A DNA stretch of 64,000 nucleotides from Nonomuraea dietziae (GCF_014195505.1 NZ_JACIBV010000001.1:7688001-7752000), one strand, 5' to 3'; counted from the stretch's first letter, positions 32,975-42,259 are shown. The notes: a model not told the origin generated them from the sequence alone. Translations and numbers: made by a program.

Positions 32975-34639
32975 ATGTCGGAACTGATCTCGGGTGGGCA
33001 CCTGGTGGCCAAGGCGCTCAAGGCGGAGGGTGTGGACGTCATCTACACGCTCTGTGGCGGCCACATCATCGACATCTACGACGGTTGCGTGGACGAGGGC
33101 ATCGAGGTGATCGACGTACGCCACGAGCAGGTCGCGGCGCACGCCGCCGACGGCTACGCCAGGATCACCGGCAAGCCCGGCTGCGCTGTCGTCACGGCGG
33201 GCCCCGGCACCACCGACGCGGTGACGGGTGTGGCCAACGCCTTCCGCGCCGAGAGCCCGATGCTGCTCATCGGCGGCCAGGGCGCCCTGAGCCAGCACAA
33301 GATGGGCTCGCTGCAGGACCTCCCGCACGTCGACATGATGACCCCGATCACGAAGTTCGCCGCGACGGTGCCGAGCACCGAGCGGGTGGCCGACCTGGTG
33401 TCGATGGCCTTCCGCGAGTGCTACCACGGCGCGCCGGGCCCGTCGTTCCTGGAGATCCCGCGCGACGTGCTCGACGCCAAGGTGCCACTGGACAAGGCGC
33501 GGATCCCGGCCAACTACCGGGCCTCGACCAAGCAGGCCGGCGACCCCGAGGCCATCGAGCGCCTGGCCGACCTACTGGCCCACAGCGAGAAGCCGTGCAT
33601 CCTGCTCGGCACCCAGGTATGGACCTGCAGGGGGACCGACGCCGCGATCGACTTCGTCCGCGCGCTCAACGTCCCCGCCTACATGAACGGCTCGGGCAGG
33701 GGCACGCTCCCGCCGGGCGACCCGCACCACTTCCAGCTCAGCCGCAGGTACGCCTTCACCGAGGCCGACCTGATCATCATCGTCGGCACGCCGTTCGACT
33801 TCAGGATGGGGTACGGCAAGCGGCTCTCGCCCACAGCCACCGTCGTCCAGATCGACCTCGACTACCGCACGGTCGGCAAGAACCGCGACATCGACCTGGG
33901 CATCGTCGGTGACGCGGGCGCCGTCCTGTCGGCCGTCACGCAGGCCGCCGGCGGACGCATCCAGAACGCCGCCGCCAGGCGCAAGGAGTGGATCGAGGAG
34001 CTGCGCACGGTCGAGACGCAGGCCTACGCCAAGCGCCTGCCCAGGCAGCACTCCGACGACCGGCCGATCGACCCCTACCGGCTCGTCCACGAGATCAACG
34101 AGTTCCTGACCGAGGACTCCATCTACATCGGCGACGGCGGCGACATCGTCACCTTCTCCGGGCAGGTGGTCCAGCCGAAGTCGCCCGGCCACTGGATGGA
34201 CCCGGGCCCGCTCGGCACCCTCGGCGTCGGCGTCGCCTTCGCGATGGCCGCCAAGCAGGCCCGTCCCGACAAGGAGGTCGTCGCGCTCTTCGGCGACGGC
34301 GCCTTCAGCCTCACCGGCTGGGACTTCGAGACGATGGTCCGCTTCGACCTGCCGTTCATCGGCGTCATCGGCAACAACTCCTCGATGAACCAGATCAGGT
34401 ACGGCCAGGCCGCCAAGTACGGCGTGGACCGCGGCCGCATCGGCAACACCCTCGGCGACGTCCGCTACGACGAGTTCGCCAAGCTCCTCGGCGGCCACGG
34501 CGAGGAGGTCCGCGACCCGGCCGACATCGCCCCCGCGCTCCAGCGGGCCCGCGAGTCGGGCAAGCCGTCCCTGATCAACGTGTGGGTCGATCCGGAGGTC
34601 TACGCCCCCGGCACCATGAACCAGACGATGTACAAGTAG
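32975..34639 (+). CDS. ThDP-dependent enzyme of the oxalyl-CoA decarboxylase / 2-hydroxyacyl-CoA lyase type
   Basis: 554 aa. Three-domain ThDP fold: catalytic Glu in VRHEQVAAHAADGYAR, middle domain, and the ThDP/Mg motif GDGAFSLTGWDFETM to VIGNNSSMNQ. The stretch HKMGSLQDLPHVDMM and the end VYAPGTMNQTMYK resemble 2-hydroxyacyl-CoA lyase-like proteins more than classical Oxalobacter OXC, whose GDYEEMDQ active-site loop is absent. Directly before frc (9-nt gap) it most likely decarboxylates oxalyl-CoA to formyl-CoA. An acyloin-type carboligase role cannot be excluded. RBS AAAGG upstream of ATG. Confidence 0.82.
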   Translation: MSELISGGHLVAKALKAEGVDVIYTLCGGHIIDIYDGCVDEGIEVIDVRHEQVAAHAADGYARITGKPGCAVVTAGPGTTDAVTGVANAFRAESPMLLIGGQGALSQHKMGSLQDLPHVDMMTPITKFAATVPSTERVADLVSMAFRECYHGAPGPSFLEIPRDVLDAKVPLDKARIPANYRASTKQAGDPEAIERLADLLAHSEKPCILLGTQVWTCRGTDAAIDFVRALNVPAYMNGSGRGTLPPGDPHHFQLSRRYAFTEADLIIIVGTPFDFRMGYGKRLSPTATVVQIDLDYRTVGKNRDIDLGIVGDAGAVLSAVTQAAGGRIQNAAARRKEWIEELRTVETQAYAKRLPRQHSDDRPIDPYRLVHEINEFLTEDSIYIGDGGDIVTFSGQVVQPKSPGHWMDPGPLGTLGVGVAFAMAAKQARPDKEVVALFGDGAFSLTGWDFETMVRFDLPFIGVIGNNSSMNQIRYGQAAKYGVDRGRIGNTLGDVRYDEFAKLLGGHGEEVRDPADIAPALQRARESGKPSLINVWVDPEVYAPGTMNQTMYK

Positions 34640-34648
34640 GAGCCGTAG

Positions 34649-35872
34649 ATGAAGGCACTGGAAGGCGTCCGAGTCCTCGACATGACCCACGTCCAGTCAG
34701 GCCCCTCGGCCACCCAGCTGCTCGGCTGGCTCGGCGCCGACGTGGTCAAGCTGGAGGCCCCGACAGGTGACATCACCAGGCAGCAGCTGCGCGACGTGCC
34801 GGACGTCGACAGCCTCTACTTCACGATGCTGAACTGCAACAAGCGCAGCATCACGCTCAACATGAAGAGCGAGCGGGGCAAGGAGCTGTTCACCGAGCTG
34901 GTGAAGAGCTCGGACATCCTGGTGGAGAACTTCGGCCCCGGCGCGGTCGACCGCATGGGCTTCACCTGGGAGCGCCTGCAGGAGCTCAACCCGCGCCTCA
35001 TCTACGCCTCCATCAAGGGCTTCGGCGCGGGCCGCTACGCCAGGTTCAAGGCGTACGAGGTGATCGCCCAGGCCATGGGCGGCTCGATGAGCACCACGGG
35101 GTTCGAGGACGGCCCACCGCTGGCCACCGGCGCCCAGATCGGCGACTCGGGCACCGGCATCCACGCCGTCGCGGGCATCCTGGCCGCCCTCTACCAGCGG
35201 GAGAACACCGGCAAGGGGCAGCGCGTCCAGGTCGCGATGCAGCACGCCGTCCTCAACCTGTGCAGGGTGAAGCTGCGCGACCAGCAGCGGCTGGCGCACG
35301 GGCCGCTGAAGGAGTACCCGAACAGGACCTTCGGCGTGGAGGTGCCGCGCTCGGGCAACGCCAGCGGCGGCGGCCAGCCCGGCTGGGCGGTGCGGTGCGC
35401 GCCGGGCGGTCCGAACGACTACATCTACGTGATCGTGCAGCCGGTCGGCTGGAAGCCGCTGTCGGCGATCATCGGCAGGCCCGAGCTGGCCGACGACCCC
35501 GAGTGGGCCACCCCCGAGGCGCGGCTGCCGAAGCTGGACAAGATGTTCCAGCTCATCGAGGAGTGGAGCAGCGCCCACGACAAGTGGACGGTGCTGGACA
35601 GGCTCAACGCCGAGAACATCCCCTGCGGTCCGATCCTGTCCACCAAGGAGCTGGTCGAGGACGACAGCCTGCGCGAGGAGGGCATCGTCGTCAGCGTCGA
35701 CCATCCCGAGCGCGGCGAGTTCGTGACGGTGGGCAGCCCGCTGCAGCTGTCGGACTCGCCTGTCGAGGTGCGCACGCCCCCTCTGCTCGGCGAGCACAAC
35801 CAGGAGATCTACGCAGCCTTCGGCGTCAGCGCCGACGAACTGGCCGAGCTGAAGACGAACGGAGTCATCTAG
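34649..35872 (+). CDS. frc: Formyl-CoA:oxalate CoA-transferase
   Basis: 407 aa. Class III CoA-transferase moving CoA from formyl-CoA to oxalate. It matches Oxalobacter Frc along its length: VRVLDMTHVQSGP, DSLYFTMLNCNKRSI, VENFGPGAVDRMGFTWE, AMQHAVLNLCRVKLRDQQRL, GNASGGGQPGW (the glycine loop of Frc) and IPCGPILS. The catalytic Asp lies in the region GDSGTGIHAVAG. This is the firmest marker of oxalate metabolism in the island. It shares one base with the next start codon. Confidence 0.94.
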   Translation: MKALEGVRVLDMTHVQSGPSATQLLGWLGADVVKLEAPTGDITRQQLRDVPDVDSLYFTMLNCNKRSITLNMKSERGKELFTELVKSSDILVENFGPGAVDRMGFTWERLQELNPRLIYASIKGFGAGRYARFKAYEVIAQAMGGSMSTTGFEDGPPLATGAQIGDSGTGIHAVAGILAALYQRENTGKGQRVQVAMQHAVLNLCRVKLRDQQRLAHGPLKEYPNRTFGVEVPRSGNASGGGQPGWAVRCAPGGPNDYIYVIVQPVGWKPLSAIIGRPELADDPEWATPEARLPKLDKMFQLIEEWSSAHDKWTVLDRLNAENIPCGPILSTKELVEDDSLREEGIVVSVDHPERGEFVTVGSPLQLSDSPVEVRTPPLLGEHNQEIYAAFGVSADELAELKTNGVI

Positions 35873-37986
35873 TGAGCACCACGAGGGAGATCCTGGACAA
35901 GGCGCTGGCGGAGGGCCGCACGGCGCTGACCGCCCCGGAGGGGCGGAGGATCTGCCAGGAGTACGGCATAGCGACCCCGGGCGAGGGCCTGGCCACGAGC
36001 GCGGACGAGGCCGTACGGCTGGCGGAGGAGCTGGGCTTCCCCGTCGTCATGAAGATCGTCTCACCCGACATCCTGCACAAGACCGACGCGGGCGGCGTGC
36101 TGGTCGGCCTCAAGAACGCGGAGGAGGTCGCGAGCGGCTACGAGCGAATCCTCGCGAACGCCTCTGCATACAATCCACAGGCCACCGTCGACGGTATACA
36201 GATCCAGCAGCTTGTCTCGGGCGGGCACGAGGTGATCATCGGCGCGGTCACCGACCCCACCTTCGGCAAGGTCGTCGCGTTCGGCCTGGGCGGTGTCCTG
36301 GTTGAAGTGCTCAAGGACGTGACCTTCCGACTTGCCCCACTTTCGGGTGATGATGCACTCGGGATGCTGGACGACATCAGAGCGGCGGAGGTGCTGCGAG
36401 GTGCTCGCGGTGCGCGACCGGCCAGCAGGCAGGCGCTGGCGACGATGATCGAGCGCGTGGGCGCCCTGGTCGGCGACTTCCCCGAGATCACCGAGGTCGA
36501 CCTCAACCCCGTCTTCGCCGGGCCGGACGGGGCCATCGCCGCCGACGTCCGCCTCCTCATCGGCGAGCTGCCGCAGGAGAAGGCGCGCATCCCGAGGGAG
36601 AAGATCCTCGAGCAGATGACGCGGATCTTCAAGCCGCGCTCCGTCGCGGTGATCGGGGCCTCGGCCGAGCAGGGCAAGATCGGCAACTCGGTCATGCGCA
36701 ACCTCATCAACGGCGGCTACCGGGGCCAGATCTTCCCGATCAACCCCAAGGCCACCGACATCATGGGGCTGCCGGCCTACAAGAGCGTGGCCGACGTGCC
36801 GTTCGACGTGGACGTGGCGGTGTTCGCGATCCCGGCGGCCTTCGTCCCTCCCGCGCTGGAGCAGGCGGGGGAGAAGGGCGTGGCGGGGGCCATCATGATC
36901 CCCTCCGGCTTCGCGGAGACGGGCAACGTCGAGGGCCAGGCGGAGATCGTGGAGATCGCCGCCAGGCACGGGGTGCGCATGCTCGGCCCCAACATCTACG
37001 GCTACTACTACACGCCTGAGAACCTCTGCGCGACGTTCTGCACGCCGTACGACGTGAAGGGCAGCGTGGCGCTGACCTCGCAGAGCGGCGGCATCGGGAT
37101 GGCCATCCTGGGCTTCAGCCGTACGACCAAGATGGGGGTCTCGGCGATCGTCGGCGTCGGCAACAAGGCCGACGTGGACGAGGACGACCTGCTGACCTTC
37201 TTCGAGCAGGACGACAACACCCGCGCCGTGGCCATGCACCTGGAGGACCTCAAGGACGGGCGCGGGTTCGTCGAGGCGGCCCGCAGGGTGGTCAGGCACA
37301 AGCCGGTCATCGTGCTCAAGGCAGGCCGTACCGCGATGGGCGCCAGGGCCGCGGGCTCGCACACCGGCGCGCTGGCCGGCGACGACAAGGTCTACGACGA
37401 CATCCTGCGCCAGGCGGGCGTCGTGCGCGCGCCGGGACTGAACGACATGCTGGAGTACGCGCGCTCGCTGCCGCTGATGCCCACACCCCAGGGCGAGAAC
37501 GTCGTGATCATCACTGGCGCGGGCGGGTCCGGCGTGCTCCTCTCGGACGCCTGCGTCGACGCGGGGCTGACCCTCATGGACATCCCCGACGACCTCGACC
37601 AGGCCTTCCGCGCCCACATCCCGCCGTTCGGCGCGGCGGGCAACCCGATCGACATCACCGGAGGCGAACCGCCCTCGACCTACGAGAACACCGTCCGCCT
37701 CGGCCTGGCCGATCCGCGCATCCACGCGCTGGTCCTCGGCTACTGGCACACGATCGTCACCCCGCCCATGGTCTTCGCCGAACTGATCGCCAAAGTCGTC
37801 CAGGAGGAGCGCGACAAGGGCAACGTCAAGCCTGTCGTCGCCTCGCTCGCCGGTGACACCGAGGTCGAGGAGGCCTGCGACTACCTGTTCGACCACGGTG
37901 TGGTCGCCTACCCGTACACGACGGAGAAGCCGGTCGCGGTCCTCGGTGCGAAGTACCGCTGGGCGCGCGCCGCAGGACTGCTGTAA
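35872..37986 (+). CDS. Acyl-CoA synthetase, NDP-forming (acetate--CoA ligase family, fused subunits)
   Basis: 704 aa from GTG 35872. An ATP-grasp domain comes first (GFPVVMKIVSPDILHKTDAGG, ITEVDLNPVF), then CoA-binding (SVAVIGASAEQGKIGNSV) and ligase domains with the phospho-His in AGSHTGALAG. It makes an acyl-CoA from an acid, ATP and CoA. In this operon the acid may be oxalate or formate, to prime the Frc cycle; that is inference. Codons around 36160-36210 (TCT, GCA, AAT, CCA, GGT, ATA, CTT) are unlike the rest of the gene and contain an operator-like sequence. Confidence 0.88.
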   Translation: MSTTREILDKALAEGRTALTAPEGRRICQEYGIATPGEGLATSADEAVRLAEELGFPVVMKIVSPDILHKTDAGGVLVGLKNAEEVASGYERILANASAYNPQATVDGIQIQQLVSGGHEVIIGAVTDPTFGKVVAFGLGGVLVEVLKDVTFRLAPLSGDDALGMLDDIRAAEVLRGARGARPASRQALATMIERVGALVGDFPEITEVDLNPVFAGPDGAIAADVRLLIGELPQEKARIPREKILEQMTRIFKPRSVAVIGASAEQGKIGNSVMRNLINGGYRGQIFPINPKATDIMGLPAYKSVADVPFDVDVAVFAIPAAFVPPALEQAGEKGVAGAIMIPSGFAETGNVEGQAEIVEIAARHGVRMLGPNIYGYYYTPENLCATFCTPYDVKGSVALTSQSGGIGMAILGFSRTTKMGVSAIVGVGNKADVDEDDLLTFFEQDDNTRAVAMHLEDLKDGRGFVEAARRVVRHKPVIVLKAGRTAMGARAAGSHTGALAGDDKVYDDILRQAGVVRAPGLNDMLEYARSLPLMPTPQGENVVIITGAGGSGVLLSDACVDAGLTLMDIPDDLDQAFRAHIPPFGAAGNPIDITGGEPPSTYENTVRLGLADPRIHALVLGYWHTIVTPPMVFAELIAKVVQEERDKGNVKPVVASLAGDTEVEEACDYLFDHGVVAYPYTTEKPVAVLGAKYRWARAAGLL
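36166..36201. promoter_or_regulatory. Operator-like sequence inside the acyl-CoA synthetase gene
   Basis: GCATACA (36166-36172) and CGGTATACAG (36192-36201) lie in a short stretch of rare A/T-ending codons including ATA. CGGTATACAG is identical to part of the panE-like operator. It may be an internal regulatory site or chance. Confidence 0.35.
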
Positions 37987-38060
37987 GACGGCGGCTGGAG
38001 CCGAGCCGCTGAAGGGGGCCCATCGCACCTGCACACCCCACCCCCCAGGAGGTCCGTCAG

Positions 38061-39545
38061 TTGGACACGTCCGAGACGCCGGTGACCACCACGCCGGTAG
38101 AAGACAAGCGAGTATGGAAAGCGGGCCGGCTCGAGCCGATGCCCATCCGCAAGCTGCCCGACGCCCCGCCCTCGGTGCACATCCTCGGTCCCACGGTCTT
38201 CCTCGTGGCGCTCGGCGTGGGCATGGGCGAGTCGTACATGTGGCCCCGCCTGGTGCTGCTGTTCGGGCCCGAGATCCGCTGGCTGTTCCTGATCGGCGTC
38301 ACCCTCCAGGCCGTCGTCATGCTGGAGATGGCGCGCTACGCGATGGCCACGGGGGAGAGCATCTTCTCCGGCGCCGCCCGCGTCTTCAAGCCGCTCATGT
38401 GGTTCTTCTTCACCGTCGCGATCCTCGTCTACATCTGGCCGGGACACCTCTCGGCGGGAGCGGCGGCCTTCGAGGAGATCACCGGGATACCGTGGACCGT
38501 GACCGCGGTCACGGGACTGATCCTGGTCGGGGTGGTCTTCAGCCTGGCCAAGGTCATCTACAACGTGCTGGAGAACCTGCTGTCGGTGCTCATCGGCGCG
38601 CTGGTCATCGGCACCGCCGTGATCGCCGCCATGGTCGGCTCGTGGGCCGACGTCGTCAGCACGATCACCGGGATGTTCTCCATCGGCTACCTGCCTCCCG
38701 AGGCACTGTCGGCCGCCTGGTTCCCGGTGATCGTCGGCGCCTGCGCCTTCGCGGGGCCGTCCGGGATGCAGCAGATGTGGTACACCCTGCACCTGCGCGA
38801 CTCGGGGGCGGGCATGGGCGCCCACATCCCGCGCATCCGCGGCCTGCGGCACGCGGGTGAAGAGGAGGCCATGCCCTCGCGCGGCTTCATGTTCGACACC
38901 GAGGACCCCGCCGAGATGGCCAAGTGGAGGGGATGGCGGCGCTGGGTCACCTTCGACGCGCTGCTGCTGTTCTGGGGCATCACGATGCTCGTGACGATCT
39001 CGTTCACGGTCATCGCGCAGGCCGCGGCCAGGCAGAACCCCGGCGTGCGCACCGCCATCCAGGGCGACGACAGGGAGGTCGCGCTCAGCGCCATGGCCGA
39101 CGCCGTCTCCTCGGCGGGCAGCTCGGTGCTCGGCGTGGTCTTCCTCGGCTTCATCGCGCTGATCGGGCTCAACGCGACGCTCGGCCTGTTCGACTCCTTC
39201 TCGCGCGGCCAGGCGGACATGACCTACAACTTCGTGCCGGGCGCGAAGAAGCTGCGCATGTCGCACCTGTACGCGGGCTTCCTCTGGGGCGTGATCATCT
39301 TCGGCATCCTGATCCTGCTCTTCGGACCCGCAGACGGGCCCAGCGGGATCCTGGACACGCTGGCGTTCCTGTCGACGTTCGCGATGGGCGCGTACTGCGT
39401 GACGCTGCTGCTGGTCAACAACAGGATGCTGCCCAAGCCCATCAGGCCGAGATGGTGGTCGAACGTGATCATCGGCTTCGGCGCGGTCTTCTACCTCGGG
39501 ATGCTGTTCTACAGCCTCGTCGCCTTCGGCGTGGTCGTGGGCTGA
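38061..39545 (+). CDS. Nramp-related membrane transporter lacking the metal-binding motifs
   Basis: 494 aa from TTG 38061 (AGGAGG 8 nt upstream). Eleven or so membrane segments with the Nramp/APC layout. Where Nramp metal transporters have DPGN in helix 1, this has GVGMGESYMWP; where they have a Met-Pro-His motif in helix 6, this has AGPSGMQQMWY. So it probably does not move divalent metals in the usual way. Its place at the end of the oxc-frc-CoA-ligase operon suggests uptake of an organic acid such as oxalate; this is inference. Confidence 0.75.
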   Translation: MDTSETPVTTTPVEDKRVWKAGRLEPMPIRKLPDAPPSVHILGPTVFLVALGVGMGESYMWPRLVLLFGPEIRWLFLIGVTLQAVVMLEMARYAMATGESIFSGAARVFKPLMWFFFTVAILVYIWPGHLSAGAAAFEEITGIPWTVTAVTGLILVGVVFSLAKVIYNVLENLLSVLIGALVIGTAVIAAMVGSWADVVSTITGMFSIGYLPPEALSAAWFPVIVGACAFAGPSGMQQMWYTLHLRDSGAGMGAHIPRIRGLRHAGEEEAMPSRGFMFDTEDPAEMAKWRGWRRWVTFDALLLFWGITMLVTISFTVIAQAAARQNPGVRTAIQGDDREVALSAMADAVSSAGSSVLGVVFLGFIALIGLNATLGLFDSFSRGQADMTYNFVPGAKKLRMSHLYAGFLWGVIIFGILILLFGPADGPSGILDTLAFLSTFAMGAYCVTLLLVNNRMLPKPIRPRWWSNVIIGFGAVFYLGMLFYSLVAFGVVVG

Positions 39546-40000
39546 TGGTCTCCCGTCACAGCCTCGAACTGGCCGTCCCAGGGCTCGTCGTCGGCGCGCT
39601 GGCCGGCGTCATGGCAGGAGGGCTGACCCTGTTCGCGGGTCAGCCCGGCGGGGCGACCTTCCTCGCGCTGCCGCTGGCTCTCTTCGGCGGCCTGTACGGC
39701 ATGCTGCTCGGGCACGGACCCTTCAGGCCCGGCACCTTCGCACCCGCCGGCCTGTTATGGCTGCCGGCCTTCCCGCTGTCCAGGCTGGCCCAGGAGAGCG
39801 TCGCGGCCACCGGAGCGCTGGCGGACGGCGTGCTGCCCTTCCTGGCCTACCAGGCGATGGTGAGCCTCGGATTCGCCATCGGCTTCCTCTGGCTGCACGA
39901 GCGGCTCATGCCGTCCTGGCTGCTGCGGGTGCGCGCGCGGGGACACAACCCGCGCGCTGACCGACTGCTCGCCCACTACGTGAGGAGTGCCTCGGCGTGA
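39545..40000 (+). CDS. Small four-helix membrane protein
   Basis: 151 aa, not recognised. Four hydrophobic segments (LAVPGLVVGALAGVMAGGL, FLALPLALFGGLYGMLL, FAPAGLLWLPAFPLS, FLAYQAMVSLGFAIGFLWL) and a basic tail. ATG 39545 shares one base with the transporter stop (TGATG) and its stop overlaps terC (GTGA). The coupling suggests an accessory subunit of the Nramp-related transporter. Confidence 0.75.
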   Translation: MVSRHSLELAVPGLVVGALAGVMAGGLTLFAGQPGGATFLALPLALFGGLYGMLLGHGPFRPGTFAPAGLLWLPAFPLSRLAQESVAATGALADGVLPFLAYQAMVSLGFAIGFLWLHERLMPSWLLRVRARGHNPRADRLLAHYVRSASA

Positions 40001-41133
40001 ACCTGCCTCCCTGGATCTGGCTGGCCACGATCACGGGGTTCATGCTCGTGCTGGCCGTCGACTTCTACCTGGTCGCCCGCAACCCGCGCGAGCCCTCGTT
40101 CAAGGAGTGCGTCGGCTGGGTGACGTTCTACGTGGCCCTCGCGGGGGTCTTCGGCGCCGGGCTGCTGCTGGTGTCGGGGCCCGCGCACGGCGGGGAGTTC
40201 TTCGCCGGCTGGATCACCGAGTACTCCCTCAGCGTCGACAACCTCTTCGTCTTCCTGCTGATCATGAGCCGGTTCCGCGTGCCGATGCGCTACCGCCAGA
40301 AGGTCCTGCTGGTCGGCATCGTGCTGGCGCTGCTCATGCGCGGCGTCTTCATCGCCCTGGGCGCGGAGGCGGTGGCGCGCTTCGACTGGCTCTTCTACGT
40401 CTTCGGCGCGTTCCTCGTCTACACCGCGTGGAAACTCATCTCCTCCTCCTCCGAGGAGTCGGACGAGTTCTCCGAGAACGCGGTGATCAGGGCGACGCGG
40501 CGGCTGCTGCCGACGACCTCCGCCTATCACGGGGCGTCCCTGACCGTACGGGTGGACGGCCGGCGCATGGTGACCCCGATGCTGATCGTCATGGTCGCCA
40601 TCGGGACCACGGACCTGCTGTTCGCCCTCGACTCCATCCCCGCGATCTTCGGACTGACGAAGGAGCCCTACCTGGTCTTCACCGCCAACGCGTTCGCGCT
40701 CATGGGCCTCAGGCAGCTGTTCTTCCTGATCGGAGGGTTGCTGGACCGGCTGGTCTACCTCAGCAAGGGACTGTCGGTCGTGCTGGCCTTCATCGGGGTC
40801 AAGCTGGTGCTCGAGGCCATGCACCACGACGGGGTGTCGTGGGCGCCCGAGATCCCGATCGTGGTGTCGCTGGGGGTCATCGTCGCGACGCTGGCGGTGA
40901 CGACGGTGGCGAGTCTCGTGAAGTCGTCCAGGTCAGCGGGGTCGCCCTCGTCGGGCTCTTCGGCCGCGTCGCCCTCGGCGGGGTCGTCTTCGGCAGGGTC
41001 GTCCTCGCTCGGGTCGGCTTCGGGCGCGTCGCCTTCCGCGGGGTCGTCTTCGGTGGGGTCGGCTACCGCCGGCTCGTCCGAGGGTTCGCTCGGGTCTGCA
41101 TCGTCCGCCTCGTCGGAGGGCGAGCGGCGCTGA
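39997..41133 (+). CDS. TerC/Alx-family integral membrane protein with repeat-rich tail
   Basis: 378 aa from GTG 39997. TerC fold: SLSVDNLFVFLLIMSRF, IVMVAIGTTDLLFALDSIPAIFG and FTANAFALMGLRQLFFLIGG, about eight membrane helices. Family members act in metal (manganese) export or stress. The last 65 residues are Ser/Gly/Ala 5-residue repeats (e.g. SAGSSSLGSASGASPS) coded by an expanded 15-bp minisatellite at about 40940-41110. Probably co-transcribed with the two genes upstream. Confidence 0.87.
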   Translation: MNLPPWIWLATITGFMLVLAVDFYLVARNPREPSFKECVGWVTFYVALAGVFGAGLLLVSGPAHGGEFFAGWITEYSLSVDNLFVFLLIMSRFRVPMRYRQKVLLVGIVLALLMRGVFIALGAEAVARFDWLFYVFGAFLVYTAWKLISSSSEESDEFSENAVIRATRRLLPTTSAYHGASLTVRVDGRRMVTPMLIVMVAIGTTDLLFALDSIPAIFGLTKEPYLVFTANAFALMGLRQLFFLIGGLLDRLVYLSKGLSVVLAFIGVKLVLEAMHHDGVSWAPEIPIVVSLGVIVATLAVTTVASLVKSSRSAGSPSSGSSAASPSAGSSSAGSSSLGSASGASPSAGSSSVGSATAGSSEGSLGSASSASSEGERR

Positions 41134-41156
41134 CCTTCGTGCCGTGGGTGGGGCTT

Positions 41157-41351
41157 TCAGGCCCCGCCCGCGGCCTTGTCGTGCGCCGTCCTGCCGTTCT
41201 GGGCGTCGGAGGCCCATTCGCGCAGGTACCGGTCGGCCTCGTCGGCCGAGTAGTGCTGCCTGGTCGCCAGGCCCACGGCAAGGCCGAGCATGCGTCCGTC
41301 GGCGGCGTGGCCGATGGGATCGCCAAGGAGAAAGCGGGCAATCGCCTTCAT
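41157..41351 (-). CDS. Small conserved-looking protein of unknown function
   Basis: 64 aa: MKAIARFLLGDPIGHAADG, then VGLATRQHYSADEADRYLRE. Not recognised; the second half faintly resembles the end of an ANTAR domain. A good GAGGTGA site lies 6-7 nt upstream of the ATG, which supports a real gene despite its size. Convergent with terC. Confidence 0.6.
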   Translation of the reverse strand: MKAIARFLLGDPIGHAADGRMLGLAVGLATRQHYSADEADRYLREWASDAQNGRTAHDKAAGGA

Positions 41352-41689
41352 CTGTCATCACCTCTCTTCCAGGGTCTACCCCTGGTGTTTCCGGAAAACG
41401 GCACCGGGTGAACTCCACATCAACACCGCAGCTGAGCTCGCGTCTCGCGCGCGGACGCCGTGCTCATGCCGCCCCCCGGAGACGCTGTCGCAGCCCCAGG
41501 GCGTCCCGTTGGCAGGCGCCTGCGGGTCACACCGTCCGGACGGCACGGCCGCACCGCTATCACCGCCTACCCACACATCGGGGGAAGCGGGTCACCCCGG
41601 CGCCCTCCGTCCATCCCGAGTTGTCAGCAGGTCCTGAGATCACGCCGTGCGGGGTCCACATGCCCCCGAGATACGCGGTAGCACATGAG
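41352..41689. other. Intergenic gap with no gene seen
   Basis: 338 bp between the 64-aa gene and the TetR gene. It holds the small gene's promoter and a short hairpin CCAGGG-TCTAC-CCCTGG (41369-41385). No other signal found. Confidence 0.6.
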
Positions 41690-42241
41690 TCACCGTTCAA
41701 AGGCGCACCGAATGAGGGTCTCGGCCGCGGCACGAGCGTGCGCCGCCGTGTCCGGGTCTCGCGTGATGGCTGCCGTGGTCTGGGCGCCCTCGGCGAGGAG
41801 GACGAGTTGTGGGGCGAGAAAGGCTGGGCCGCCCGCCTCTACGACCAGTTCGGCGACGCGGCGCTGGAAGGACGTCTTCTGCTCGCGGACGGCCTCGGCG
41901 ACCCTGGTGCTACCGCCTCCCAGCTCGCCGAAGAAGTTGATGAAGGCGCAGCCGCGGAAGTCGTCCTCGCGGAACCACTCCGCCAGAAAGTCGAAGACGG
42001 CCAGCAGCTTGTCGCGCGGCGTTCCGGCGGTGGCGATGGCGCCGTCGACGCCGGTGTTCCACTGCTTCGTCCGGTGCCGGAGCACGGCCAGGATCAGGTC
42101 GTCCTTGGAGGGGAACAACGTGTAGATGCGCTTCAGCGAGACGCCGGACTCGGTGCGGACGGTGTCCATACCGACGGCCTGGACCCCATGGGCGTAAAAG
42201 AGCCGATCCGCCGTCGATACCACCTGTTCCTCACCGGTCAT
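41690..42241 (-). CDS. TetR/AcrR-family transcriptional regulator
   Basis: 183 aa. N-terminal HTH: STADRLFYAHGVQAVGMDTV, SGVSLKRIYTLFPSKDDLI. The C-terminal ligand domain (FDFLAEWFREDDFRGCAFINF) is of a type often found beside oxidoreductase or hydrolase genes. ATG 42241 has GGAGGG upstream. It is divergent from an alpha/beta hydrolase, with two matching inverted repeats between them, so it most likely represses itself and the hydrolase. Confidence 0.9.
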   Translation of the reverse strand: MTGEEQVVSTADRLFYAHGVQAVGMDTVRTESGVSLKRIYTLFPSKDDLILAVLRHRTKQWNTGVDGAIATAGTPRDKLLAVFDFLAEWFREDDFRGCAFINFFGELGGGSTRVAEAVREQKTSFQRRVAELVVEAGGPAFLAPQLVLLAEGAQTTAAITRDPDTAAHARAAAETLIRCAFER

Positions 42242-42259
42242 GAGCCCTCCTGTTTGCAT

